Of a DNA stretch of 64,000 nucleotides, positions 37,643-47,341 are shown piece after piece. The stretch is taken from the NCBI RefSeq assembly GCF_007992095.1, contig NZ_BJZP01000005.1, forward strand, positions 124,001-188,000. The letters run 5' to 3'. Under the pieces are notes generated by a model, which was given only the letters and a program-made list of their open reading frames with translations, was not told where the DNA came from and did not search any database. The translations under genes were made by a program, and so were the position numbers. How positions within the stretch are numbered: position 1 is the first letter of the stretch; each line of letters begins with the position of its first letter. This DNA is from Paenirhizobium naphthalenivorans (GTDB taxonomy: Bacteria > Pseudomonadota > Alphaproteobacteria > Rhizobiales > Rhizobiaceae).

Positions 37643-38686
37643 TCAGATGGGCGCTGGGTAGAGCCGATGCACCTTGGCGATTTCACGCAGGATCTCGTCC
37701 GAAAGCGTGATGTCGGCGGACCCGATATCGGTCTTCAGCTGCTCCATCGTTGTGGCGCCGATGATGACCGAAGCCATGAAGGGGCGCGTCAGGCAGAAGG
37801 CCAGAGCCAGCTGCGACGGATCGAGGCCATGCGTTTTCGCCATGTCGACATAGGCGCGTACAGCGGGTTCGGCGAGCGGCTGCAAGCGCCCGCCCAGGTC
37901 ACCGTTGATCGTTGCGCGGGATCCCGCCGGCTTCTGGCCCTCGAGATATTTTCCGGTCAGGAGGCCGGCGGCGAGCGGCGAATAGGCAAGCAAACCGACA
38001 TCCTCATGGTGTGAAAGCTCGGCCATGTCGAGGTCATAATGGCGGTAGAGCAGATTGTATTCGTTCTGCACGGTCGCGACCCGCGGCAGGCCGCGCGCTT
38101 CTGCCAGCGCAATGAACTTCTGTGTGCCCCAGGTGGTCTCGTTGGAAAGCCCGATGGCGCGGATCTTGCCGGCCTTGACGCAAGCATCAAGCGCCTCGAG
38201 CTTCTCGTTCATGTCGGAAAGCGTGCGCTCCCGATCCTGTTTGGAAGGGTCGTAGGTCCAGGACTGACGGAAGTGAAAATGCCCGCGGTTCGGCCAGTGG
38301 ATCTGGTAAAGGTCGATATAGTCGGTCTGCAGACGCCTGAGGCTGGCGTCCACCGCCTCTCGGATCGCCGCTCCGGTGATTGGCTTACCCTCCCGGATAT
38401 AGGGGCGCCCGGCACCGGCAACCTTGGTGGCCAGCACCACGTCCTCGCGTTTGCCGGTCCGCGCGAACCAATTGCCGATGATCGTTTCGGTCAGCGCGTA
38501 GGTGTCCGGAGAAAGCGGCGTCGTAGGATAGAGTTCGGCGGTGTCGAAGAAATTGACGCCGTTCGCCAGGGCGTAATCCATCTGCTCGAAGGCCTCTGCC
38601 TCGGAGTTTTGCGAACCCCAGGTCATCGTTCCGAGACAGATCTCCGAGACGGAAATGCCAGTGCGGCCAAGTGTATTATATTTCAT
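37643..38686 (-). CDS. Aldo/keto reductase (Tas-like)
   Basis: 347-residue NAD(P)H-dependent oxidoreductase with TIM-barrel motifs: Asp and Tyr of FFDTAELYP (about 50-58), Lys in VVLATKVAG (about 90) and His in YQIHWPN (about 140). The family acts on carbonyls; substrate unknown. GGAG lies eight bases upstream of ATG at 38686. Divergent from fabD across about 210 bases. Confidence 0.92.
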   Translation of the reverse strand: MKYNTLGRTGISVSEICLGTMTWGSQNSEAEAFEQMDYALANGVNFFDTAELYPTTPLSPDTYALTETIIGNWFARTGKREDVVLATKVAGAGRPYIREGKPITGAAIREAVDASLRRLQTDYIDLYQIHWPNRGHFHFRQSWTYDPSKQDRERTLSDMNEKLEALDACVKAGKIRAIGLSNETTWGTQKFIALAEARGLPRVATVQNEYNLLYRHYDLDMAELSHHEDVGLLAYSPLAAGLLTGKYLEGQKPAGSRATINGDLGGRLQPLAEPAVRAYVDMAKTHGLDPSQLALAFCLTRPFMASVIIGATTMEQLKTDIGSADITLSDEILREIAKVHRLYPAPI

Positions 38687-38895
38687 AAAAGGAGTCCGTG
38701 CTGTTTCGCTGCGAAATGGGAGAAGGTCTGGCGGGAATTTAGGCGCCCGGTGACCTTTCGCAAGTGCAAAATGCGGCGCTTTCCAATGGTGGGCAAACGC
38801 CGCTGCCCGGAAACCCGGTCTTGACTCACTGGAAAAACACGTCAATTGGAAAGAAAAAACTAGGGAAGAACACGCTCCCGAGAAGGATTGTCCCC

Positions 38896-39840
38896 ATGAA
38901 CGTTGCATTCACATTCCCCGGCCAAGGCAGCCAGGTCGTCGGCATGGGCAAGGAGCTTGCCGAGACGTATCCGGAGGCCAGAGCGGTCTTCGCCGAAGTC
39001 GATGAGGCTCTCGGAGAGAAGCTGTCCTCGATCATGTTTGAGGGGCCGGAGGAAACGCTGACCCTGACGGCCAACGCGCAGCCGGCGCTGATGGCCGTGT
39101 CTATGGCGATGATCCGTGTCATGCAGGTCCGCGGCCTCGATCTTGCGTCCAAGGTGTCTTATGTCGCCGGTCATTCGCTCGGCGAATATTCCGCGCTCTG
39201 CGCTGCCGGCACCTTTTCCCTCGCTGACACCGCGCGCCTCCTGCGCATCCGCGGCAATGCCATGCAGGCCGCCGTTCCGGTGGGTGAGGGCGCCATGGCG
39301 GCGATCATCGGCCTCGAGCATGGAGTTGTCGAAACAGTGTGTCAGGAAGCCTCTGCTGCCGGCCCCTGCCAGATCGCCAATGACAATGGCGGTGGACAGC
39401 TGGTCATCTCCGGCGGCAAGGCAGCCGTTGAGAAGGCGGCAGCCCTTGCGACTGAAAAGGGCGCGAAGCGCGCCATCATGCTGCCGGTCTCTGCCCCCTT
39501 CCATTCGGCCCTGATGGCGCCGGCGGCGGAGGCGATGCGCGAGGCGCTGGCCAAGGTCGAAAAGCGCAATCCGGTCGTGCCGCTGATCGCCAATGTGCGC
39601 GCAGCGCCCGTCTCCGATGCCAATGAGATCGCCGATCTGCTGGTCGAGCAGGTGACGGGCCAGGTGCGCTGGCGCGAGACGGTCGAATGGTTTGGTGCCA
39701 ATGGCGTCGCCACTCTCTACGAAATCGGCTCCGGCAAGGTGCTGACGGGGCTTGCCCGCCGCATCGACAAGAATGTCACCGGCGTTGCCGTCAATTCTCC
39801 GGCCGACATCGAAGCGGCGCTTGCCGCGCTTCTCGGCTGA
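38896..39840 (+). CDS. fabD: Malonyl-CoA:ACP transacylase
   Basis: 314 residues. Transfers malonyl from CoA to ACP to begin each elongation cycle. FTFPGQGSQ at the N-terminus, active Ser in GHSLGE (about 90-95) and catalytic His in PFHSALM (about 202). Start at 38896 has AAGGA upstream; the reading from 38764 is rejected. 34 bases before fabG. Confidence 0.97.
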   Translation: MNVAFTFPGQGSQVVGMGKELAETYPEARAVFAEVDEALGEKLSSIMFEGPEETLTLTANAQPALMAVSMAMIRVMQVRGLDLASKVSYVAGHSLGEYSALCAAGTFSLADTARLLRIRGNAMQAAVPVGEGAMAAIIGLEHGVVETVCQEASAAGPCQIANDNGGGQLVISGGKAAVEKAAALATEKGAKRAIMLPVSAPFHSALMAPAAEAMREALAKVEKRNPVVPLIANVRAAPVSDANEIADLLVEQVTGQVRWRETVEWFGANGVATLYEIGSGKVLTGLARRIDKNVTGVAVNSPADIEAALAALLG

Positions 39841-39874
39841 TTGTCTGGATGATCTGGAACAAGGAACTTTGAAC

Positions 39875-40612
39875 ATGTTTGATCTGACCGGCCGCAAGGC
39901 TCTCGTCACCGGCGCGACCGGCGGCATTGGTGAGGAAATCGCTCGCCAGCTTCATGCCCAGGGCGCAACCGTCGGCCTGCACGGCACCCGCGTCGAAAAG
40001 CTCGAGGCGCTGGCCGCGGAGCTTGGCGATCGCGTCAAGATCTTCCCGGCGAACCTCTCGGATCGCGATGAGGTCAAGGCGCTTGCCGAAAAGGCGGAGG
40101 CCGAACTCGAAGGCGTCGACATTCTCGTCAATAACGCAGGCATCACCAAAGACGGCCTGTTTGTCCGCATGCAGGACGCCGATTGGGACGCCGTTCTCGA
40201 AGTCAACCTGACCGCTGTCTTCCGTCTGACGCGCGAGCTTACCCATCCGATGATGCGCCGCCGCTTTGGTCGCATCATCAACATCACCTCGGTCGTCGGT
40301 GTCACCGGCAATCCGGGGCAGGCCAATTACTGCGCCTCCAAGGCCGGCATGATCGGCTTGTCGAAGTCGCTTGCCCAGGAAATCGCCACCCGCAACGTGA
40401 CGGTCAATTGCGTCGCTCCGGGCTTCATCGAGAGCGCCATGACCGGCAAGCTCAACGACAAGCAGAAGGAAGCGATCATGGGCGCGATCCCGATGAAGCG
40501 CATGGGCACCGGCGCGGAAGTGGCGTCCGCCGTCGTCTACCTTGCCTCCGACGAGGCCAGCTACATGACGGGGCAAACCCTGCACGTCAACGGCGGCATG
40601 GCGATGATCTGA
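39875..40612 (+). CDS. fabG: 3-oxoacyl-ACP reductase
   Basis: 245-residue SDR that reduces 3-ketoacyl-ACP with NADPH. Cofactor motif GATGGIGEEI (about 12-21), catalytic Ser in ITSVVGVTG and YCASK (about 150-154). AAGGA precedes ATG at 39875. Followed by an intrinsic terminator at 40647. Confidence 0.97.
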   Translation: MFDLTGRKALVTGATGGIGEEIARQLHAQGATVGLHGTRVEKLEALAAELGDRVKIFPANLSDRDEVKALAEKAEAELEGVDILVNNAGITKDGLFVRMQDADWDAVLEVNLTAVFRLTRELTHPMMRRRFGRIINITSVVGVTGNPGQANYCASKAGMIGLSKSLAQEIATRNVTVNCVAPGFIESAMTGKLNDKQKEAIMGAIPMKRMGTGAEVASAVVYLASDEASYMTGQTLHVNGGMAMI

Positions 40613-40646
40613 GCGGGCAAAAGTCGCGGTCGCTCTGCGAGACATC

Positions 40647-40671
40647 AGCCGCCCTTCCGGGCGGCTTTTTT
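40647..40671 (+). terminator. Intrinsic terminator after fabG
   Basis: AGCCGCCC (40647-40654), TTCC loop, GGGCGGCT (40659-40666), followed by a T-run to 40671. Eight base pairs and a clean tail make this a strong terminator, separating fabD-fabG from acpP. Confidence 0.9.
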
Positions 40672-41048
40672 GTTCGCGCCTAGTGATGCGGATCCCCATG
40701 GCGCCTCTCGGACTCGGACACTCCCGCTCGTCTGATTCGACTCTGGGCGCGTGCGGGGTTCTGTCCCGGCCCTTGAGATGAAGCGAGTGGCCTTTGAAAA
40801 TGCATGTTGAGTGCTGCGCTCGCGGGCATTTTCAGGCTTTGCGACGCGACTAAACCGTGTTAATCGGGCCATGACTGTGAACAGTCGTTCCGTCTCCCAA
40901 GGCGATTGCTATGCATTTGATTGTATGGTTGGTTCATTGAGACGGGGCTGAACGGGTTTGCCGGTGGCAACGAAGTGTTCGCCGGTTTGAACAGGGTAGG
41001 GAAGTCGTACAGACGGCCCCTGAGATTAAGAAGGTCGAGGAAACCGAC
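40672..41048 (+). other. Non-coding region upstream of acpP
   Basis: About 375 bases between the fabG terminator and acpP. It contains the palindrome at 40873-40886 and the acpP ribosome binding site (GAGGAA at about 41036-41041). I find no convincing reading frame here. A long leader or strong promoter is expected for acpP; I cannot place the -35/-10. Confidence 0.45.
40873..40886. promoter_or_regulatory. Palindrome in the acpP upstream region
   Basis: GACTGT-GA-ACAGTC is a perfect 14-base inverted repeat, about 165 bases before acpP. Such symmetry in front of a highly expressed gene suggests an operator, but no regulator is identifiable. Confidence 0.3.
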
Positions 41049-41285
41049 ATGAGCGATATCGCAGAACGCGTTAAGAAAATTGTTGTTGATCATCTCGGCG
41101 TTGACGCTGAGAAGGTCGTTGAAGGCGCCAGCTTCATCGACGATCTGGGTGCGGATTCGCTCGACACGGTCGAACTGGTCATGGCCTTCGAAGAAGAGTT
41201 CGGCGTCGAGATTCCGGACGATGCTGCTGACTCGATCCTGACGGTCGGCGACGCTGTGAAGTTCATCGAGAAGGCTCAGCCCTGA
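41049..41285 (+). CDS. acpP: Acyl carrier protein
   Basis: 78 residues, acidic and helical. Phosphopantetheine attaches to Ser37 in [11 protein letters not shown]. Carries growing fatty acids; also donates acyl chains to lipid A and phospholipids. GAGGAAA precedes the ATG. A hairpin between acpP and fabF may keep acpP message more abundant. Confidence 0.98.
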   Translation: MSDIAERVKKIVVDHLGVDAEKVVEGASFIDDLGADSLDTVELVMAFEEEFGVEIPDDAADSILTVGDAVKFIEKAQP

Positions 41286-41334
41286 TCGATTGCAAAAATA
41301 GCGGGAAGGCGGCTTCGGTTGACTTTCCCGCCTG

Positions 41335-41364
41335 GGCCCGCGAACTGCGGGCCTTACTGTTTTC
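41335..41364 (+). terminator. Partial terminator or attenuator between acpP and fabF
   Basis: GGCCCGC (41335-41341), loop GAACT, GCGGGCC (41347-41353), then TTACTGTTTTC. The tail is broken by AC/G, so read-through to fabF is likely. A second stem, GCGGGAA with TTCCCGC (about 41301-41331), precedes it. Confidence 0.5.
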
Positions 41365-41403
41365 TGGTGGCGTCGATTGTAAGAGTGGGGTGGATTACGA
41401 GCG

Positions 41404-42663
41404 ATGAGACGTGTCGTTATCACTGGTACCGGCATGGTATCTCCGCTGGGGTGTGGAACGGAACTGACCTGGTCGAGGATACTCGCCGGTCAAAGCGGTG
41501 CCCGCCTTGTAACTGAGTTCGAGGTCGATGACCTGCCGGCCAAGATTGCCTGCCGTATCCCGACCGGTGACGCCGAAGGTGCCTTCAGTCCCGACGACTG
41601 GATGGAGCTCAAGGAGCAGCGCAAGGTCGATCCATTCATCATTTACGCCGTAGCCGCAGCCGATATGGCGCTTGACGATGCGGATTGGCACCCGAAAAGC
41701 GACGATGACCAGTGCGCCACCGGTGTTATGATCGGGTCCGGCATCGGCGGCATAGAGGGGATCGTCGAAGCGGGTTACATCCTGCGCGACAAGGGGCCAC
41801 GGCGTTTGTCGCCCTTCTTCATTCCTGGCCGCCTGATCAATCTGGCTTCCGGCCATGTTTCGATCCGCCACAAACTGCGCGGTCCCAATCACGCCGTCGT
41901 CACGGCCTGCTCGACCGGCGCCCATGCGATTGGCGACGCGGCGCGCCTGATTGGTTTCGGTGATGCCGACGTCATGGTGGCGGGCGGCACGGAATCGCCG
42001 ATCAGCCGGATTTCGCTCGCCGGCTTCGCTGCCTGCAAGGCCTTGTCGACGGCCCGCAATGACGATCCGAAGGCCGCCTCGCGGCCCTATGACAAGGATC
42101 GAGACGGCTTCGTCATGGGCGAAGGTGCCGGCATTGTCGTGCTGGAGGAGCTTGAGCATGCCAAGGCGCGCGGCGCCAAGATCTATGCCGAAGTGGTCGG
42201 CTACGGCCTGTCTGGCGATGCCTACCATATCACCGCTCCGTCAGAGGACGGCGACGGCGCCTTCCGTTGCATGACGATGGCGCTGAAGCGTGCCGGTCTG
42301 ACGGCGTCCGACGTCGATTATATCAATGCTCATGGCACGTCGACCATGGCTGATACGATCGAGCTTGGCGCTGTCGAGCGTCTGGTCGGTGAGAGTGCCT
42401 CGCGGATTTCGATGTCGTCGACCAAGTCGGCGATTGGACATCTGCTTGGCGCTGCCGGGGCTGTGGAAGCGATCTTCTCTGTGCTTGCCATTCGCGACAA
42501 TATCGCCCCCCCGACGTTGAACCTCGATAATCCCGCTGTCGAGACGGCGATCGACCTTGTGCCCCACAAGGCACGCAAGCGCGAAATCAATGTTGCGCTG
42601 TCCAATTCGTTTGGATTTGGCGGTACCAACGCCTCCCTGGTGCTGAAGCGTTATCAGGGCTGA
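41404..42663 (+). CDS. fabF: 3-oxoacyl-ACP synthase II
   Basis: 419-residue condensing enzyme of chain elongation. Catalytic Cys in TACSTGAHAIGD (about 165), His in INAHGTSTMADT (about 307) and His in KSAIGHLLGA (about 345). It starts 118 bases after acpP. A family-typical KAS II, likely to set unsaturated chain length. Confidence 0.96.
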   Translation: MRRVVITGTGMVSPLGCGTELTWSRILAGQSGARLVTEFEVDDLPAKIACRIPTGDAEGAFSPDDWMELKEQRKVDPFIIYAVAAADMALDDADWHPKSDDDQCATGVMIGSGIGGIEGIVEAGYILRDKGPRRLSPFFIPGRLINLASGHVSIRHKLRGPNHAVVTACSTGAHAIGDAARLIGFGDADVMVAGGTESPISRISLAGFAACKALSTARNDDPKAASRPYDKDRDGFVMGEGAGIVVLEELEHAKARGAKIYAEVVGYGLSGDAYHITAPSEDGDGAFRCMTMALKRAGLTASDVDYINAHGTSTMADTIELGAVERLVGESASRISMSSTKSAIGHLLGAAGAVEAIFSVLAIRDNIAPPTLNLDNPAVETAIDLVPHKARKREINVALSNSFGFGGTNASLVLKRYQG

Positions 42664-42781
42664 GCGTAGTCGCGAGCAGGCCAAAACTCTGGGGATGCCG
42701 AGGCGGAAGCCCGGCATTCTCCTGCTTTTTGCCGTATTGCTTGGCCAGATAGCAGCGATACCGAACTGAAGAGGATTGCCG

Positions 42782-43996
42782 GTGACCGACAATAACCAAA
42801 ACAGCGGGGGTTCCTTCGGCCGTGGCGCCGAGTCTGCGAAGGGGCCGATTATTCCGAAGTCCCCGACCGAGGCGCTGCGCCCCGAGCGGGTGCCAGCCCC
42901 GCCCCGTCGGTCGCGCAAGGCGCGCAGCCAGCTGGTGATCTTCCTGAACTTCCTGATGACGATTCTGGTGGCGGTCTGCGCGCTCGCGGTCGCCGGCTTT
43001 TTCTACGCCATGTCTGTCTACCAGGGGCCGGGGCCGCTGGAGACCAACACCAATTTCGTCGTGCGCAGTGGCGCTGGCCTGGCGGAAATCGCCAACAGCC
43101 TGGAGCGTAACGGCATCATTGCCGATGCCCGTATATTCCGCCATGTGACATCCACTTACCTGAACGATGGCGAAAGCCTCAAGGCCGGTGAATACGAGAT
43201 CAAGGCGCAGGCATCGATGAAGGAGGTCATGGAGCTGCTGAAGTCCGGCAAGTCGATCCTCTATTCGATTTCCATGCCGGAAGGTCTGACCGTCAAGCAG
43301 ATGTTCAAGAAGCTGATAGACGATCCCGTCCTCGAGGGGGACCTGCCAGCCGAATTGCCGGTCGAAGGCGCTCTGCGTCCGGACACCTACAAATTCTCGC
43401 GCGGCACGAAGCGTTCGGAGATTATCAGCCAGATGACCGCGGCGCAGACCAAGCTCATCGACCAGATCTGGGAGAGGCGCGATCCAGACCTCGCGCTGAA
43501 GACCAAGGAAGAGTTCGTGACGCTCGCCTCTATCGTCGAGAAAGAGACCGGCAAGGATGACGAGCGCGCACATGTCGCTTCTGTTTTCCTCAATCGCCTT
43601 GCCAAGGGCATGCGGCTGCAATCCGACCCGACGATCATCTACGGCTTGTTCGGAGGTGACGGAAAGCCGGCGGACCGGCCGATCTACCAGTCCGACCTGA
43701 AGAAGGAAACGCCGTACAACACCTATGTGATCAAGGGATTGCCGCCAGGGCCGATCGCCAATCCGGGGCGCGCGGCGCTCGAAGCCGTTGCTCAACCGTG
43801 GAAGACCAAGGACCTCTATTTTGTCGCCGATGGCACGGGTGGCCACATCTTCGCCGCGACTCTGGAAGAACACAACGCCAACGTTCGTAACTGGCGCAAG
43901 ATGGAGGCCGCGCGCGGCGAGGATCCAGGTGCTGCGGTCGACGCACAGCCGGAGAGTGATCCGGACGCAGTCACCGTCAAGAAAAAGAAGAACTGA
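42782..43996 (+). CDS. mltG: Endolytic murein transglycosylase MltG
   Basis: 404-residue YceG-family enzyme that cuts nascent glycan strands and sets their length. A cytoplasmic proline/charged tail (1-40), one transmembrane helix (about 50-75), a LysM-like fold, and the catalytic Glu in LASIVEKETG (about 250) with the ERAHVASVFLNRL region. Start is GTG at 42782 with GAGGA eight bases upstream; the TTG at 42776 is inside that binding site. A C-terminal tail ends TVKKKKN. Follows fabF in the same direction. Confidence 0.94.
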   Translation: MTDNNQNSGGSFGRGAESAKGPIIPKSPTEALRPERVPAPPRRSRKARSQLVIFLNFLMTILVAVCALAVAGFFYAMSVYQGPGPLETNTNFVVRSGAGLAEIANSLERNGIIADARIFRHVTSTYLNDGESLKAGEYEIKAQASMKEVMELLKSGKSILYSISMPEGLTVKQMFKKLIDDPVLEGDLPAELPVEGALRPDTYKFSRGTKRSEIISQMTAAQTKLIDQIWERRDPDLALKTKEEFVTLASIVEKETGKDDERAHVASVFLNRLAKGMRLQSDPTIIYGLFGGDGKPADRPIYQSDLKKETPYNTYVIKGLPPGPIANPGRAALEAVAQPWKTKDLYFVADGTGGHIFAATLEEHNANVRNWRKMEAARGEDPGAAVDAQPESDPDAVTVKKKKN

Positions 43997-44015
43997 ACCA
44001 GGCGAGGGCAGGGCG

Positions 44016-44906
44016 ATGGCATTGCAATCCATGACCGGCTTTGCCCGGAGCGAAGGTACCAGCGGTCGGTATCGCTGGGCTTGGGAGTTGCGTTCGGTCA
44101 ACGGCAAGGGCCTCGATATCCGCATGCGTCTGCCGCAGGGCATGGAGGCCTTCGAGAACGAGGTGCGGCGCCTTGTTTCGCAGTTCGTTACCCGTGGCAA
44201 CTTGCAGGTCGGCTTGACGGTGCAGGTCAGCGAGAATCGCGTGGAGGCCGTACTCAACCGCGATGCGCTCGACGCCGTTCTGAGGCTGCGCGAGGAACTC
44301 GGAGCGGATCTGGTCGATCCGGCACCGCTGACGCTTGATGCTCTTATGTCGATCCGTGGGCTGGTCGAGTTCAAGGAGGCGGCCGACGACGCCGAGGCGA
44401 TTGCCCGGCGCGACGCCGACATTCTTGCCGGTCTGGAGCAGGCCGTTCATGCCTTGATCGACATGCGGCGCGTCGAGGGTGATGCGCTCTGTCGGCTTTT
44501 GTCTGATCAGGTAACACGGGTGGAGGAACTGGCGCTGGTCGTAGAGGCCGATCCGTCGCGCCAGCCGGACGAAATCGCCCGCCGCCTGGAGAGCCAGATG
44601 GCGGCGCTGGTCGGAGCGGCCGCGACCCTCGATCGTGACCGGCTCTACGCCGAGGCCGCTCTTTTGGCGACCCGCGCCGATCTGCGCGAGGAGATCGACC
44701 GGCTCAAGGCCCATGTGACGGCTGCGCGTGACTTGTTGGCCATGGGCGGTCCTGTCGGTCGCAAACTCGATTTCATCGCGCAGGAATTCAACCGCGAATC
44801 GAATACCATATGCTCGAAGTCGAACTCGGTGGCGGTGACGTCGGCCGGGATCGAACTCAAGGTCGTCATCGACCAGTTCCGCGAACAGGTCCAGAATTTG
44901 GAGTGA
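44016..44906 (+). CDS. yicC: YicC/YloC-family endoribonuclease
   Basis: 296 residues; MTGFARSEG at the start and [17 protein letters not shown] at the end are family signatures. YicC is an RNA endonuclease, implicated in small-RNA turnover in E. coli. ATG at 44016 (MALQSMTGF) is the family start; the longer frame from 43788 overlaps mltG. Four bases before gmk. Confidence 0.94.
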   Translation: MALQSMTGFARSEGTSGRYRWAWELRSVNGKGLDIRMRLPQGMEAFENEVRRLVSQFVTRGNLQVGLTVQVSENRVEAVLNRDALDAVLRLREELGADLVDPAPLTLDALMSIRGLVEFKEAADDAEAIARRDADILAGLEQAVHALIDMRRVEGDALCRLLSDQVTRVEELALVVEADPSRQPDEIARRLESQMAALVGAAATLDRDRLYAEAALLATRADLREEIDRLKAHVTAARDLLAMGGPVGRKLDFIAQEFNRESNTICSKSNSVAVTSAGIELKVVIDQFREQVQNLE

Positions 44907-44910
44907 ATTG

Positions 44911-45570
44911 ATGGCAGAAGGCAAGGGTACCGTCATTCCGATCGCGCGTCGCGGATTGATGCTGGTGATTTCTTCTCCGTCAGGCGCGGGGAAGTCGACG
45001 ATCGCGCGTAACTTGATGGAGCGGGACCGGCATATCGGCATGTCCGTCAGCGTCACGACGCGACCGCGACGTCAGAGCGAGATCGAGGGTGTGCATTACC
45101 ATTTCGTCTCCCAGCGCGAATTCGAGCGTATGCGCGATTCCGATTCCCTGCTCGAATGGGCCGAGGTCCACGGCAATTTCTATGGCACTCCGCGCGATCC
45201 GGTGGAACTTGCGATGTCGCAGGGCCGCGACATGCTGTTCGACATCGACTGGCAAGGCGCACAGCAATTGCAGGACAAGATGAAGGCCGATGTGGTCTCG
45301 ATCTTCATACTGCCGCCGACCATGGCCGAATTGCAGTCGCGCCTGCACCGCCGTGCCGAAGATACCGAAGAGGTCATCCAGACGAGGCTTGCCAATTCGC
45401 GCGCCGAGATCGGCCATTGGCGGGAATATGACTACGTTATCGTCAACGATGATCTGGACGCGGCTTTTGATGCGGTGCAGTCCATCGTCAAGGCGGAGAG
45501 GTTGCGTCGTGATCGACGTCATGGACTGTTCGATTTCGTCAGCACGCTCGTCGCGTCGGAGGGGCGCTGA
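44911..45570 (+). CDS. gmk: Guanylate kinase
   Basis: 219 residues. Phosphorylates GMP to GDP. P-loop [10 protein letters not shown] (about 18-27) and GMP-binding [17 protein letters not shown] (about 48-64). ATG at 44911 is preferred over the preceding TTG. The yicC-gmk pairing is widely conserved. Convergent with betC across a 240-base gap. Confidence 0.96.
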   Translation: MAEGKGTVIPIARRGLMLVISSPSGAGKSTIARNLMERDRHIGMSVSVTTRPRRQSEIEGVHYHFVSQREFERMRDSDSLLEWAEVHGNFYGTPRDPVELAMSQGRDMLFDIDWQGAQQLQDKMKADVVSIFILPPTMAELQSRLHRRAEDTEEVIQTRLANSRAEIGHWREYDYVIVNDDLDAAFDAVQSIVKAERLRRDRRHGLFDFVSTLVASEGR

Positions 45571-45659
45571 GTGCGATCTTCGTACTCCGCGCGCCGAACG
45601 CCTGGAGAAGATAAGATAGGCCTCGGCCGGGGGCGTTTAGTGCATTCCTTGTGCCCGTA

Positions 45660-45734
45660 ACAGCCATATGGTTGGCTGTCGCACGATCAAGGCGCAAAAC
45701 ACCTGTCGAGGTTACGGGGGCAGCGGTCCCCCGT
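45660..45734. terminator. Two hairpins between gmk and betC
   Basis: ACAGCCA/TGGCTGT (45660-45666 with 45673-45679) and ACGGGGG/CCCCCGT (45714-45720 with 45728-45734). They lie in the gap between converging genes and may act as bidirectional 3' ends. No U-run is attached, so confidence is limited. Confidence 0.4.
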
Positions 45735-45810
45735 ATTCATGTGTAGGAGCATTTTCTATTCACGAGCGTTTGGTGCGGCGAAGTGGTCGGTCTGACGACA
45801 GGACACCGCA

Positions 45811-47340
45811 TTACTCGCCGCGCGGGAAGCGCTGGCTTTCCTCCAGGACGTTCAGATCCATGTGATTGCGCATGTAGCGCTCCGATGCCTTCTGCAGGGG
45901 CTGGTAGTCCCAGGGAAAATAGGCGCCGTTGCGCAGCGCCGCATAGACGACGTGACGGCGCGCCTGGCTCTCGCGCACGGCTGCATCATACCGTTTGAGG
46001 TCCCACCGCTTGGCAGCGGCCTCGGTGAGGCGTGCGAGCGTCTCCGCATGATCCGGATCGAGTGCCAGATTCTGCAGTTCGTGTGGATCGCTCCCCAGAT
46101 CGACAAGGATTGGTGGATCCTGATCGCAAAGGGTGAGCTTGAAACGACCGTCGCGTAGTCCGACGAGCGGTGTAACCGATCCTTCAGCGGCATATTCCAT
46201 GGGAACCGCGCCTCGTTGCGCGCCGCCCAAGGCGAGTGGCATCAAGTCTTCCCCATCCGTCCACGGCTTGAGGGTGGATATGTCGATGCCGGCAAGGCCG
46301 GCGAGCGTCGGCGTCACGTCGAGCGTCGAGGCAGGTTTGTCGACAAGCCGGGGGGGAACGCCCGGCGCGTAGAGCATCAGCGGCACCCGCGCCGAACCCT
46401 CAAAGAAGTTCATCTTGAACCAAAGGCCACGCTCGCCCAGCATGTCGCCATGGTCGGAGACAAAGAGTATGGCAGTATTCTCGGCCATCCGGGTTCGCTC
46501 CAGGACGTCGAGAATGTCGCCGATCTTGTCGTCGACATAGGAGATATTGGCGAAATAGCCGCGTCGCGCGCGCCGGACATCCTCGTTGCTGATGGTGAAG
46601 GCCGTGTGGTCGCAGGCATCCATCAATCGTTGGGAGTGCGGATCCTGCTCGATGTAGGGGATTGCGGGAATGTTTGGATCAAGCTGAGGGCAATCCTCAT
46701 AAAGATCCCAGAACCTGCGCCGTGCCACGTAGGGATCGTGCGGGTGGGTGAAGCTCACAGTGAGGCACCACGGCCGATCATCCTGTCCGCGCGCGAGGTC
46801 ATAGAGCCGACGCGTCGCATGATAGGCGACCTCGTCGTCATACTCCATCTGGTTGGTGATCTCGGCCACACCGGCCCCGGTGACCGAGCCGAGATTGTGA
46901 TACCACCAGTCGATCCGCTCGCCTGGCCTGGAATAGTCCGGTGTCCAGCCGAAGTCCGCTGGATAGATGTCGGTGGTCAGTCGCTCCTCGAATCCGTGCA
47001 ACTGGTCCGGGCCGACGAAATGCATCTTGCCGGACAGGCTTGTCTGGTAGCCGGCGGCGCGCAGATGATGGGCGAAGGTCGGAATGTCGGAGGCGAATTC
47101 CGCCGCATTGTCATAAACCCGGGTGCGGCTTGGCAGTTGTCCTGACATGAAGGAAGCGCGGGCGGGCGCGCAAAGCGGGCTGGCCGTATAGGCGTTGGCG
47201 AAGCGCACGGAGCGCTTCGCCAGGGACTTCAGGTGGGGTGCGTGGAGGAATTCGGCCGGCCCGTCGGGAAAGAGTGTGCCGTTGAGCTGATCCACCATCA
47301 CAATCAGGATATTCGGACGTGACTGCACAGTACTGACCAT
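45811..47340 (-). CDS. betC: Choline-sulfatase
   Basis: 509-residue sulfatase that hydrolyses choline-O-sulfate to choline and sulfate, feeding glycine betaine synthesis. The formylglycine site is Cys57 in SPLCAPARASF, metal ligands appear in MVDQLNG and VSDHGDMLG, so it should be active. The start at 47340 (MVSTVQSRPNIL) lies two bases from the choX stop, hence one operon choX-betC. Confidence 0.96.
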   Translation of the reverse strand: MVSTVQSRPNILIVMVDQLNGTLFPDGPAEFLHAPHLKSLAKRSVRFANAYTASPLCAPARASFMSGQLPSRTRVYDNAAEFASDIPTFAHHLRAAGYQTSLSGKMHFVGPDQLHGFEERLTTDIYPADFGWTPDYSRPGERIDWWYHNLGSVTGAGVAEITNQMEYDDEVAYHATRRLYDLARGQDDRPWCLTVSFTHPHDPYVARRRFWDLYEDCPQLDPNIPAIPYIEQDPHSQRLMDACDHTAFTISNEDVRRARRGYFANISYVDDKIGDILDVLERTRMAENTAILFVSDHGDMLGERGLWFKMNFFEGSARVPLMLYAPGVPPRLVDKPASTLDVTPTLAGLAGIDISTLKPWTDGEDLMPLALGGAQRGAVPMEYAAEGSVTPLVGLRDGRFKLTLCDQDPPILVDLGSDPHELQNLALDPDHAETLARLTEAAAKRWDLKRYDAAVRESQARRHVVYAALRNGAYFPWDYQPLQKASERYMRNHMDLNVLEESQRFPRGE

Positions 47341-47341
47341 C

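Noticed and set aside
40860..41435. A 191-residue minus-strand frame across the acpP promoter
   Set aside because: It runs antisense through acpP and lacks a ribosome binding site.
45571..45810. Small genes between gmk and betC
   Set aside because: Short frames only, with no ribosome binding site; two hairpins account for most structure.
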